Shown here: positions 1 through 4,886 of the stretch, in pieces
Layout: every line of letters begins with the position of its first letter
How positions within the stretch are numbered: position 1 is the first letter of the stretch
Assembly: GCA_021813265.1 (NCBI GenBank)
Contig: JAKALF010000038.1
Location: forward strand, 1 to 5,095
Length of the DNA: 5,095 bases
Direction: 5' to 3'
Source: a bacterium
GTDB taxonomy: Bacteria > Patescibacteriota > Minisyncoccia > UBA6257 > GWB1-50-10
The notes under the pieces: model-generated
What the model was told of the DNA's origin: nothing
The model's database searches: none
What the model saw: only the letters and a program-made list of their open reading frames with translations
Position numbers and translations under genes: made by a program

Positions 1-1136
1 TTCCTTACGGATAAAAGTTCTCTAAGATTTGAAAACTTCGGATCTGCAAGTATGTCTTCGATCACTCTCATGGATCTAATACCGAGAGCTTGGTAACGCT
101 CGTCCTTTTTCTCTTGGTTTATTTCTGACGCATATTTTACACCTTCTTTTTCCATCCAAGTTTCAATATGGGCGCAGAATTCCAGAAGAGCGTCGTTTTC
201 CACAAATCCTCTTCTCCCAGGGTGTAAGGTACATTTTTGAGAAATAATATTCCCTTCAAAGATACCCGACTCGAGAATCTGAATAGTTTCTGAATTAAAA
301 AGATTTGTGAAACGAGCAAATGTCGGAAAACCGATACGAAAATCGTTTCCATCTATGCCTACATGAACTTTTCCCCGCCTTCCGTAAGCTTTTTTGTTAG
401 CGATATAAAGATCAAACACGGTTTTCCCGGCGTCTTTTCCTGTTTCAATTTGTGTAGGAAGTTTTTTCCCCTGAAATTCCGAAGCTTGAATTTTCGTATT
501 TGTTCTCTCGTCTTTCGTAACAATAATGAGAAAAACCGTAACGCCCTTTTTTCTCATAACCTCGGAATATCTCTCAAGAATTGCCGATCTGAAATCCTCA
601 GACGAAATTCTCGTGAGAGTACGATCCTTGGTTATTGATTCAAGACGAATCTCAGTTCTCCAATTCACGACTTCTTTGCTTTTGGACTCATAAAATGAAT
701 CTTTGCTAAATACGTATCTTTTCTCTTCAAAACACGGAATTCCATCGATAGATTTTTGTTCTACAATATTACCTTCGAAAACCCATTTTTTATAATCCGA
801 TGGATTTTCCTTAGGCGTTGAAGTAAAGATAAGCTCCTTACATTTATCAATTCCGCTTACGAGCCCGATACCGTATCGTCCAAGCTTATCTTTCCCTTTT
901 ATGGAACTGCATACGGATTTGAGCGCGCGCTCGAAATGTTCAACCGAGACTCCATCTCCATCATCGCGAATGTAAACATATCTATTCCGAAAACTTATCT
1001 TAACCCATATATTCCGCGCTCCTATATCAAGAGCGTTCTGAATATATTCGAGAATCACAAGATCAAGTTTTGGATACGTTTCCGCGAGACGAAGAAGAGT
1101 GTTCCCTTGGTGAAATCCTAATTCACTCTTTCTCAT
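1..1136 (-). CDS. GHKL-superfamily (Hsp90/MutL/histidine-kinase-like) ATPase, C-terminus beyond window
   Basis: Open frame of 378 codons with no stop before the left edge, so the protein is 3'-truncated by the window. Seen: the three Bergerat-fold ATP-binding boxes in order. The N box is EYIQNALDIGA, with E30 (the general-base position), N34 for Mg-ATP and D37. The G1 box is DDGDG at 58-62. The G2 box is GRYGIG at 86-91, within LGRYGIGLVSG. Family knowledge: this arrangement is typical of MutL/Hsp90/MORC-like ATPases, which dimerise and act as ATP-driven clamps, rather than of sensor kinases; no transmembrane, DHp or H-box segment precedes it. Residues about 240-320 include an HPGRRGFVEND stretch at 305-315, which could belong to a transducer-like second domain (inference). 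The start ATG overlaps the end of the upstream helix-turn-helix-like gene by 14 bp and has an AGGAGG site 5 nt ahead, so the two are co-transcribed and probably cooperate. The substrate is unknown. Confidence 0.85.
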   Translation of the reverse strand, partial: MRKSELGFHQGNTLLRLAETYPKLDLVILEYIQNALDIGARNIWVKISFRNRYVYIRDDGDGVSVEHFERALKSVCSSIKGKDKLGRYGIGLVSGIDKCKELIFTSTPKENPSDYKKWVFEGNIVEQKSIDGIPCFEEKRYVFSKDSFYESKSKEVVNWRTEIRLESITKDRTLTRISSEDFRSAILERYSEVMRKKGVTVFLIIVTKDERTNTKIQASEFQGKKLPTQIETGKDAGKTVFDLYIANKKAYGRRGKVHVGIDGNDFRIGFPTFARFTNLFNSETIQILESGIFEGNIISQKCTLHPGRRGFVENDALLEFCAHIETWMEKEGVKYASEINQEKKDERYQALGIRSMRVIEDILADPKFSNLRELLSVR

Positions 1137-1911
1137 GAGACCCTCCTATTATGCTGTTATTTTTTATCTCCGACTTAATTTGAGGAAGATTGATTTCACG
1201 AGCTTTCTCACTGCAAAAAGCATTGAGAAAAGTCATGAGCGTATATGTTTTATTAGAAAGAGAAAAAACAAAATCAGATCCGATTCTTTTTCTCAATTCC
1301 ATTCTATCTTCCCTATTTACAGGATCTTCTAAAACAAACCGTAACTCTGCTACGAGAATATTTTCTATACTATCTAACGCTTTAAATAGTGAGGAAAGAA
1401 TTACCTCCGTTTTTTCATCAAACGAAACGTCTGGTAAAATAATATCCTTATTACCATTTAAGAAATCTGGTTTTGTAAATTCCAGTTCAACTTCTTTAAA
1501 TGGTTCGCAAAGTTCTTTCATTATTTCTCTTCTCTCCGGGGAAATCCCTCGTCCTCCCCTTAAAACTCTGAAAAGTTCTGAAACACTCGAAAACTTGGAA
1601 ATTTCGAGAGCTTTAGAAAGTTCAATCTTATTGAACACGATAAGTTCTGCGAGGCGAGACACTATGGGATCAATATTTTGAATTTCTGTTATGTCGTACC
1701 CCATATTTTTCAGATAACACTGAACTTTTATGAAACTTAATCCATTAGGCTGAGATCCTCCATCGGCCCATCGTTGAATTATGTTTCCGTTAACACCCAT
1801 GAAAGAAACGAGATGACTTGCTATCTTTTCTTGTTGATTTTCAGGAAGTTTGAAAACTTTAGCAAAAAAATCACGGAGACATTCTTGGGTTGTTCCGTTT
1901 ATGGCGTTCAT
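1123..1911 (-). CDS. Helix-turn-helix-like protein, first gene of a GHKL ATPase operon
   Basis: A 262-residue soluble protein with no signal peptide or membrane span, not assignable to a named protein. Two stretches look like small helical DNA-binding domains. Residues about 10-80 carry an XRE/Cro-like pattern (IIQRWADGGSQPNG at 44-57, then IKVQCYLKNMGY at 61-72). Residues about 83-138 form a second helix-turn-helix-like unit (ELSKALEIS, then VSELFRVLRGGRGISPERR). Residues about 165-245 are predicted by eye to be mainly helical, with many charged and leucine positions, and could mediate dimerisation or contact with the ATPase. From memory, the W..G...P.G...I...L...GY pattern recurs in Patescibacteria proteins; this needs a profile search. 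It is the promoter-proximal gene, preceded by its own promoter and an AAGGAG site, and its last 14 bp overlap the ATPase start. It could be the operon's repressor, a DNA-targeting subunit, or both. Existence is near certain; the function is inference. Confidence 0.85.
   Translation of the reverse strand: MNAINGTTQECLRDFFAKVFKLPENQQEKIASHLVSFMGVNGNIIQRWADGGSQPNGLSFIKVQCYLKNMGYDITEIQNIDPIVSRLAELIVFNKIELSKALEISKFSSVSELFRVLRGGRGISPERREIMKELCEPFKEVELEFTKPDFLNGNKDIILPDVSFDEKTEVILSSLFKALDSIENILVAELRFVLEDPVNREDRMELRKRIGSDFVFSLSNKTYTLMTFLNAFCSEKAREINLPQIKSEIKNNSIIGGSHEKE
1142..1147 (-). promoter_or_regulatory. Ribosome binding site of the GHKL ATPase gene
   Basis: A perfect AGGAGG on the minus strand lies 5 nt before the ATG at 1136, inside the 3' end of the preceding gene. 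It fixes the start of the ATPase and shows that a 14-bp overlap, not a frameshift, joins the two genes. It also means the ATPase can be initiated independently of translational coupling. Confidence 0.85.
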
Positions 1912-1917
1912 GGATTA

Positions 1918-1923
1918 CTCCTT
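1918..1923 (-). promoter_or_regulatory. Ribosome binding site of the helix-turn-helix-like gene
   Basis: AAGGAG on the minus strand, 6 nt before the ATG at 1911. This supports that ATG over the internal methionine at residue 38, which would remove part of the first helical domain. Confidence 0.8.
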
Positions 1924-1957
1924 ATTTATTTGTAATTATGTTAATTTTCTAAGTAAT

Positions 1958-1986
1958 AGTCTACAATATTGCGGATAGTAAGTCAA
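1958..1986 (-). promoter_or_regulatory. Sigma-70-type promoter of the HTH-ATPase operon
   Basis: On the minus strand TTGACT (1986-1981, 5/6 to the -35 consensus) is followed by a 17-bp spacer and TAGACT (1963-1958, 4/6 to the -10 consensus). The expected transcript start is near 1951, giving a leader of about 40 nt that carries the AAGGAG site. The promoter lies in the 134-bp gap after ychF, where no intrinsic terminator is visible, so read-through from ychF may add to expression. Confidence 0.65.
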
Positions 1987-1990
1987 TATT
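1964..1990. promoter_or_regulatory. Candidate operator: repeated CAATATT within the promoter
   Basis: The spacer between -35 and -10 contains CAATATTG (1964-1971), an 8-bp perfect palindrome next to the -10 box. CAATATT recurs at 1984-1990, overlapping the -35 box. AATATTG (1965-1971) and CAATATT (1984-1990) form an inverted repeat with a 12-nt gap. A protein bound here would cover the polymerase contacts, as expected for autorepression by the operon's first gene. The region is AT-rich, so a chance match is possible. Confidence 0.3.
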
Positions 1991-2045
1991 TATATAAACT
2001 CTCATTACTTTCTTTATGCTTTATACCTTCCCACTTTTCACTAAG

Positions 2046-3041
2046 CTACCCATGTCGTATTTCCATAATATCTCCGTCTTTCACGACATATTCCTTCCCC
2101 TCTAATCTAAGTTTCCCCTTTTGTTTTGCCTGATTCCATCCTCCGCATAATACAAAATCCTCATAGGAAATAACTTCTGCTCGAATAAATTTCCTTTCGA
2201 AATCCGTGTGAATGGTTCCGGCCGCTTCCGGAGCCTTAGCTCCATTTCGTATGGTCCAACTCCGTGTTTCGTCTTCCCCGGTGGTAAAGAAACTGATGAG
2301 ATCGAGAATGGAATACGCTTGTTTGATGAGTTCGGGTATATGCGTTTCCAGACTTAGATCGGCAATGATACAGGTTCCCTTTAAATCCTCTATTTTTTTC
2401 TTTATTTCATCCGTTACCTCTCTTTCTTTCCCGTTCAAAAGAAAGAGCTGTTTTTTTGAGGTGAGAAGCTGAAGTTCTTTCATGATATCCTCGTGGGAAA
2501 ATTCAAATATCTGCTCTCCTTTCTCCAGTTTTCCTTTTACGTGTTTTAAGATCTCAATATTCTTTGTAGCCTCTTTATTTCCCGATCTTGCTTCCATCTC
2601 AAGTTTTTGAAGACGTTTCTCAATCGTTTCCAAATCTTTTAGAGCCAGTTCGGATTCTATAATCTCAATATCGCGAATAGGATGGGAATTTCCTTCCACG
2701 TGTATAATTTCTGAGTTTTCAAAACATCGCACAACGTGTACGATCGCCTTGCATTCTCTGATAGTCGCGAGAAATTGATTTCCAAGTCCCTCTCCTTTAT
2801 TGGCCCCTTTCACAAGTCCCGCGATGTCATAAAATTCAACAACCGCGGGAATGGTTTTTTTTGACTGAGATAGGTTGGTAAGTTTCCAAATCCGTTCATC
2901 GGGAACGGGAACGATGCCGACATTCGGATCAATCGTCGCGAAAGGATAATTCGCGATAGTGATTTCTTGATTGGTTAGGGCTTTAAAAAGGGTTGATTTC
3001 CCAACATTGGGAAGACCCACGATGCCGATGGACAATTTCAT
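2046..3041 (-). CDS. ychF: Redox/ribosome-associated GTPase-ATPase YchF (OBG family), shortened
   Basis: YchF is a cytoplasmic P-loop NTPase of the TRAFAC/OBG family, almost universal in bacteria. It prefers ATP, binds ribosomes and affects stress responses. Seen in the 331-residue product: the P-loop GLPNVGKST at 9-17; the G3 motif DIAGLVKGA at 72-80, with a hydrophobic residue where Ras-type GTPases have the catalytic glutamine (typical of YchF); the signature KGEGLGNQFL at 82-91; a coiled-coil-prone helical insert at about 130-175; the NxxE nucleotide-specificity motif NGKE at 203-206 in place of NKxD; and the C-terminal TGS domain from about 250, with AGTIHTDFERKFIRAE at 274-289 and EGKEYVVKDGDIM at 314-326. 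E. coli YchF is 363 residues; the missing length lies mainly between the NxxE motif and the TGS domain. The gene is single, with no Shine-Dalgarno sequence, and its promoter sits directly against the ATG. The start is fixed by the family's usual N-terminus. Confidence 0.97.
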   Translation of the reverse strand: MKLSIGIVGLPNVGKSTLFKALTNQEITIANYPFATIDPNVGIVPVPDERIWKLTNLSQSKKTIPAVVEFYDIAGLVKGANKGEGLGNQFLATIRECKAIVHVVRCFENSEIIHVEGNSHPIRDIEIIESELALKDLETIEKRLQKLEMEARSGNKEATKNIEILKHVKGKLEKGEQIFEFSHEDIMKELQLLTSKKQLFLLNGKEREVTDEIKKKIEDLKGTCIIADLSLETHIPELIKQAYSILDLISFFTTGEDETRSWTIRNGAKAPEAAGTIHTDFERKFIRAEVISYEDFVLCGGWNQAKQKGKLRLEGKEYVVKDGDIMEIRHG

Positions 3042-3056
3042 GAGAATTAGTATAAA
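3029..3056 (+). promoter_or_regulatory. Promoter of the 42-residue membrane protein gene
   Basis: TGGACA (3029-3034, 5/6 to -35) and TATAAA (3051-3056, 5/6 to -10) are spaced by 16 bp on the plus strand. The -35 lies inside the first codons of ychF. The transcript would start near 3063 and carry a leader of about 30 nt containing AGGAGG. The -10 shares 4 bp with the oppositely directed ychF -10, so the two promoters probably compete. Confidence 0.5.
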
Positions 3057-3078
3057 GTAAAAATAGAAGGTTTTACAA
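3049..3078 (-). promoter_or_regulatory. Promoter of ychF, probably giving a leaderless mRNA
   Basis: On the minus strand TTGTAA (3078-3073, 4/6 to -35) and TATACT (3054-3049, 5/6 to -10) are separated by 18 bp. The -10 box ends only 7 nt before the ychF ATG at 3041, so transcription would begin at about 3042-3041, on or next to the start codon. No Shine-Dalgarno sequence is present, which agrees with leaderless initiation. The -10 box overlaps the -10 of the opposite promoter. Confidence 0.5.
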
Positions 3079-3081
3079 ACT

Positions 3082-3087
3082 AGGAGG
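3082..3087 (+). promoter_or_regulatory. Ribosome binding site of the small membrane protein gene
   Basis: A perfect AGGAGG ends 5 nt before the ATG at 3093. In a 51-bp intergenic gap this is the strongest evidence that the short reading frame after it is translated. Confidence 0.85.
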
Positions 3088-3092
3088 AACTT

Positions 3093-3221
3093 ATGCGAGA
3101 AAAATCCGATAAATGGGAAATGATTATTGTTGCTATAAGCGGGACAGTATTCATAGCCCTACTTTCAGTATCTATTATTACCTTGATACTGAAATTCATC
3201 CACGCGGGTATAGGTCGTTAA
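3093..3221 (+). CDS. Small single-span membrane protein, 42 residues
   Basis: A short gene of 42 codons plus TAA. The product starts with a charged segment (MREKSDKWE), continues with one hydrophobic helix at about residues 10-33 (isoleucine, valine, leucine and alanine rich, with G17 and several serines/threonines), and ends with a short tail KFIHAGIGR at 34-42. Both flanks are charged: KSDK before the helix, and K34, H37 and R42 after it, so orientation is uncertain. It has a full expression signal set: promoter, perfect AGGAGG at 5 nt, and an intrinsic terminator starting 5 nt after the stop. It is the only plus-strand gene here and diverges from ychF. I recognise no family. Possible roles, all inference, are a small membrane regulator, an accessory subunit, or a type I toxin-like peptide; no antisense RNA gene is evident to support the last. 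Confidence 0.75.
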   Translation: MREKSDKWEMIIVAISGTVFIALLSVSIITLILKFIHAGIGR

Positions 3222-3225
3222 TATT

Positions 3226-3250
3226 GCCGGGATTTCCCGGCTTTTATTTT
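3226..3250 (+). terminator. Intrinsic terminator of the small membrane protein gene
   Basis: A perfect GC-only 6-bp stem, GCCGGG (3226-3231) with CCCGGC (3236-3241), has a 4-nt ATTT loop and is followed by TTTTATTTT (3242-3250). It begins 5 nt after the TAA. On the minus strand the stem is followed by AATATT rather than a U run, so it would be at best a weak terminator for the convergent glycosylase operon. Confidence 0.9.
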
Positions 3251-3289
3251 TACTTCGCTTGGATATTGGTCTTATAAGTAAATAATCTA

Positions 3290-3829
3290 TTAACGTTCGA
3301 TTCCCTTATTTGGGATCCACAAGTATCGATAGTGTTTTTTTGACCACAAGGGTCCCGCGTATGAAACTCCAACGCGGGGCGATCTCTTAATTTCGGATCT
3401 TTTAACTTTTACCCCCCTATCTTCTATCCATAATCCAGATTTTGTATCCGCTTTTAACGCGTTTAAAGATTTATCAACCTTAAAAGTTTGAGTTACCTTC
3501 CCCGGCCCTCTAATATCTTCTATCCCCCGTATTAAAATTGCCGCTGGATAATCTTTTTCACGAGTCACGATATTAAGCATCCAATGAAATCCGTATACGA
3601 GATACACGTACCAATGTCCCGGATTTCCAAACATTACCTCATTCCGTTTTGTCTTTCCTTTTGAGGCGTGGGAGGCTTTGTCATGAAAGCCATCATACGC
3701 TTCCACTTCGGTTATCGTTCCCGAATATTCCCTTTTTCCGATTCTCCTCACAAGATATTTCCCGAGTAAGGCTTGGGAAACAATCAAGGTATCACGATTA
3801 AAAAAGGATTCTCTAAGGATTTTTTTCAT
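3290..3829 (-). CDS. mpg: 3-methyladenine DNA glycosylase (AAG/Mpg family)
   Basis: Monofunctional base-excision-repair glycosylase that flips out and removes alkylated or deaminated purines such as 3-methyladenine and hypoxanthine, leaving an abasic site. Seen in the 179-residue product: RESFFNRDTLIVSQALLGKYLVR at the N-terminus (in part) as usual for the family; the active-site segment TEVEAYDG at 40-47, where E43 matches the catalytic glutamate of human AAG (E125) and Y45 its Y127; H54 matching H136; NPGHWYVYLVYGFHWMLN at 69-86, with Y76 and Y79 matching the base-stacking Y159 and Y162 and N86 matching N169; GPGKVTQ at 108-114; and a C-terminal SPRVGVSYAG at 150-159. Length is normal for bacterial members. 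It is the last gene of a three-gene operon and its ATG overlaps the upstream TGA (ATGA). No clear ribosome binding site is visible, so it is probably translated by coupling. Confidence 0.95.
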   Translation of the reverse strand: MKKILRESFFNRDTLIVSQALLGKYLVRRIGKREYSGTITEVEAYDGFHDKASHASKGKTKRNEVMFGNPGHWYVYLVYGFHWMLNIVTREKDYPAAILIRGIEDIRGPGKVTQTFKVDKSLNALKADTKSGLWIEDRGVKVKRSEIKRSPRVGVSYAGPLWSKKHYRYLWIPNKGIER

Positions 3830-4224
3830 AACAGGTTTCGTATTTCTCCCAAAACATCTTCAGGTATGGGATCTCGCTTGGAACTTACGCCTGGATACCT
3901 CCACGCGGTTATGATTTTTATCCTCTTATCAGACAACATAAAATTTTCAAGGTTTTTTTCTTTCTTCTCTTTTTTGATAAAGGATTTTACCAACACATAC
4001 ATCACCCATATCTCCTGTTTCCATGTCTTTCTTCCATCCTTTCCCGTTATCATCGAATTAGGCTGCATAACGGCTATGGTGTCTTCTACAATCCCCTCTT
4101 CCGTTCTTTCAGGAAAACGAATAACCCGTTTTACCCTACTTTCCGAAATGCCATAAAAACGCATCTTTTCCACGACATGCGCGGTCCAAAAATACTTTTC
4201 ATTATTTTGAGGAGATTTAAACAC
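3826..4224 (-). CDS. DUF4258-like small protein of unknown function, GTG start
   Basis: A 132-residue basic, soluble protein. The N-terminus WTAHVVEKMRFYGISESRVK (13-32) followed by RVIRFPERTEEGIVEDT (33-49) resembles DUF4258: a conserved histidine, a basic/aromatic helix, then 'I...V...I..P'. DUF4258 is a compact alpha/beta fold related to RelE/BrnT-like toxins. The middle has a strand pair (TIAVMQ; KQEIWVMYVLV at 69-79) and a lysine-rich stretch at 80-90. The end, IKIITAWRYPGVSSKRDPIP (102-121), looks strongly conserved in Patescibacteria homologues as I remember them. No antitoxin-like partner is adjacent, which argues against a simple toxin-antitoxin pair. GTG at 4224 is the only credible start: GGAAGGAA lies about 7 nt before it, and no in-frame ATG precedes W13. 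The gene follows the PEBP stop by 4 nt and overlaps mpg by 4 nt, so it may assist in nucleic-acid repair or processing (inference). Confidence 0.85.
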   Translation of the reverse strand: MFKSPQNNEKYFWTAHVVEKMRFYGISESRVKRVIRFPERTEEGIVEDTIAVMQPNSMITGKDGRKTWKQEIWVMYVLVKSFIKKEKKEKNLENFMLSDKRIKIITAWRYPGVSSKRDPIPEDVLGEIRNLL

Positions 4225-4228
4225 AAAA

Positions 4229-4798
4229 CTATTCCTTCCGTTTGTACATCCCCGTGAGTCTAGTCTGCGCGAGAATATGACTACCCATAGCCGACATCAA
4301 CACGTCACTTCCCGAGTTCTCCGGAATATTGAGTACGGTATCAAGCGCGTATACCGTAAAACGATAATGATGAGCGTCATGGCCAAACGGCGGGCAAGGA
4401 CCTCTGTACTTTCGCTTTCCAAATGAATTTTTTCCTTGAACAACGTCTGAAGGAACGGAATCCTCCGATATGTATTGGGTTTTAGGAGATATATTCCATA
4501 CCACCCAATGATCCCAAACCCCGCCTGGAGCGTCGGGATCGTCAACAACGAGAGTGAAGACTTTTGTTTCTTCTGGAGGATTTTTGATTTCTAAAAAGGG
4601 ATTTACGTCCTCTCCGTCACACGTGTATTTCTCGGGAATAGTTCCATTATCTTTAAAAGCCGTGCTTTTTACTTGAAAGGATTCATTCGGATTTTTCATG
4701 GTAGATTCTTGGGTTTGATTTTGTTTGGGCGGTAAATTAAAAAGGAAGATTCCTAATATCACTATAGCAAGAAATAGTATAAGAACCAAGGGTTTCAT
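4229..4798 (-). CDS. Membrane-anchored PEBP family protein (YbhB/YbcL, Raf-kinase-inhibitor-like)
   Basis: A phosphatidylethanolamine-binding-protein fold of the bacterial YbhB/YbcL subgroup; the biochemical role of this subgroup is poorly defined. Seen in the 189 residues: a hydrophobic helix at about 4-22 followed by a Gln/Asn/Thr-rich linker (25-40), which suggests an uncleaved anchor or signal peptide with the domain outside the membrane. There is no lipobox cysteine. The PEBP domain runs from about 41: TIPEKYTCDGEDVNPFLE (53-70); the ligand-pocket motif DDPDAPGG (86-93) with WDHWVVWNI (95-103); GKNSFGKRKYRGPCPP (122-137) with GHDAHHYRFTVYALD (139-153), containing the second conserved histidine patch; and a C-terminal helix HILAQTRLTGMYKR. 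C60 and C135 could form a disulfide outside the cell (inference). It is the first gene of the operon with the DUF4258-like gene and mpg. No Shine-Dalgarno sequence precedes the ATG, and no upstream in-frame ATG exists before a stop at 4841. Confidence 0.93.
   Translation of the reverse strand: MKPLVLILFLAIVILGIFLFNLPPKQNQTQESTMKNPNESFQVKSTAFKDNGTIPEKYTCDGEDVNPFLEIKNPPEETKVFTLVVDDPDAPGGVWDHWVVWNISPKTQYISEDSVPSDVVQGKNSFGKRKYRGPCPPFGHDAHHYRFTVYALDTVLNIPENSGSDVLMSAMGSHILAQTRLTGMYKRKE
4232..4239 (-). promoter_or_regulatory. Ribosome binding site that supports the GTG start of the DUF4258-like gene
   Basis: GGAAGGAA on the minus strand ends 7 nt before GTG at 4224. It lies within the last codons of the upstream PEBP gene. 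It decides in favour of GTG, since no other start codon lies in frame nearby. Confidence 0.7.
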
Positions 4799-4809
4799 AG
4801 AATAATGGT

Positions 4810-4815
4810 AGCATA
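4810..4815 (-). promoter_or_regulatory. Weak candidate -10 element for the PEBP-DUF4258-mpg operon
   Basis: TATGCT on the minus strand (4/6 to TATAAT) lies 11 nt before the PEBP ATG, in the short gap after the preceding terminator. No convincing -35 is found 16-18 bp upstream. If used, the leader would be only about 5 nt, in line with the missing Shine-Dalgarno sequence. The terminator just upstream requires some promoter between 4842 and 4798. Confidence 0.35.
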
Positions 4816-4842
4816 CCTTTATTTTTCCATGGATATAATATT

Positions 4843-4873
4843 AAATAAAAAATCCCAGCATTTCGCCGGGATT
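4843..4873 (-). terminator. Intrinsic terminator of the right-edge gene
   Basis: Read on the minus strand, AATCCCGGC (4873-4865) pairs with GCTGGGATT (4859-4851) around a GAAAT loop: 9 bp including one G-U wobble, followed by TTTTATTT (4850-4843). On the plus strand the wobble becomes an A-C mismatch and the U run is missing, so it works for the minus strand. It starts 13 nt after the TAA at 4887. Confidence 0.9.
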
Positions 4874-4886
4874 AGTGGCTATATTT

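Noticed and set aside
137..352. Minus-strand open frame of 71 codons
   Set aside because: A different frame inside the ATPase gene; low-complexity composition typical of a shadow.
363..638. Plus-strand open frame of 91 codons
   Set aside because: It lies antisense to the GHKL ATPase, whose motifs run through the region. No ribosome binding site and no recognisable domain.
936..1121. Plus-strand open frame of 61 codons
   Set aside because: Antisense to the N, G1 and G2 boxes of the ATPase, with no expression signals.
1..1136. Assignment of the GHKL protein as a sensor histidine kinase
   Set aside because: The ATP-binding boxes start at the N-terminus with no preceding dimerisation/phosphoacceptor helix or membrane span, and the N box (E...N..D) is closer to the MutL/Hsp90 style.
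1135..1681. Plus-strand open frames of 65 and 163 codons
   Set aside because: Antisense to the helix-turn-helix-like gene, which has a promoter, a ribosome binding site and operon context. The plus frames are serine-rich shadows.
1912..2045. Terminator or small RNA after ychF
   Set aside because: No GC-rich inverted repeat followed by a U run is visible on either strand in this gap; it is explained by the promoter of the next operon.
2212..2472. Plus-strand open frame of 86 codons
   Set aside because: Antisense to conserved YchF sequence.
3222..3289. The hairpin at 3226-3241 as a bidirectional terminator for mpg
   Set aside because: On the minus strand the stem is followed by AATATTAACG, without a U run, so only weak termination can be expected.
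3773..4156. Plus-strand open frame of 127 codons
   Set aside because: Antisense to the mpg start and the DUF4258-like gene; no ribosome binding site and no domain.
4297..4548. Minus-strand open frame of 83 codons
   Set aside because: A frame-shifted shadow within the PEBP gene.
4229..4798. PEBP protein as a lipoprotein
   Set aside because: No cysteine follows the N-terminal hydrophobic helix; the first cysteine is residue 60, inside the folded domain.
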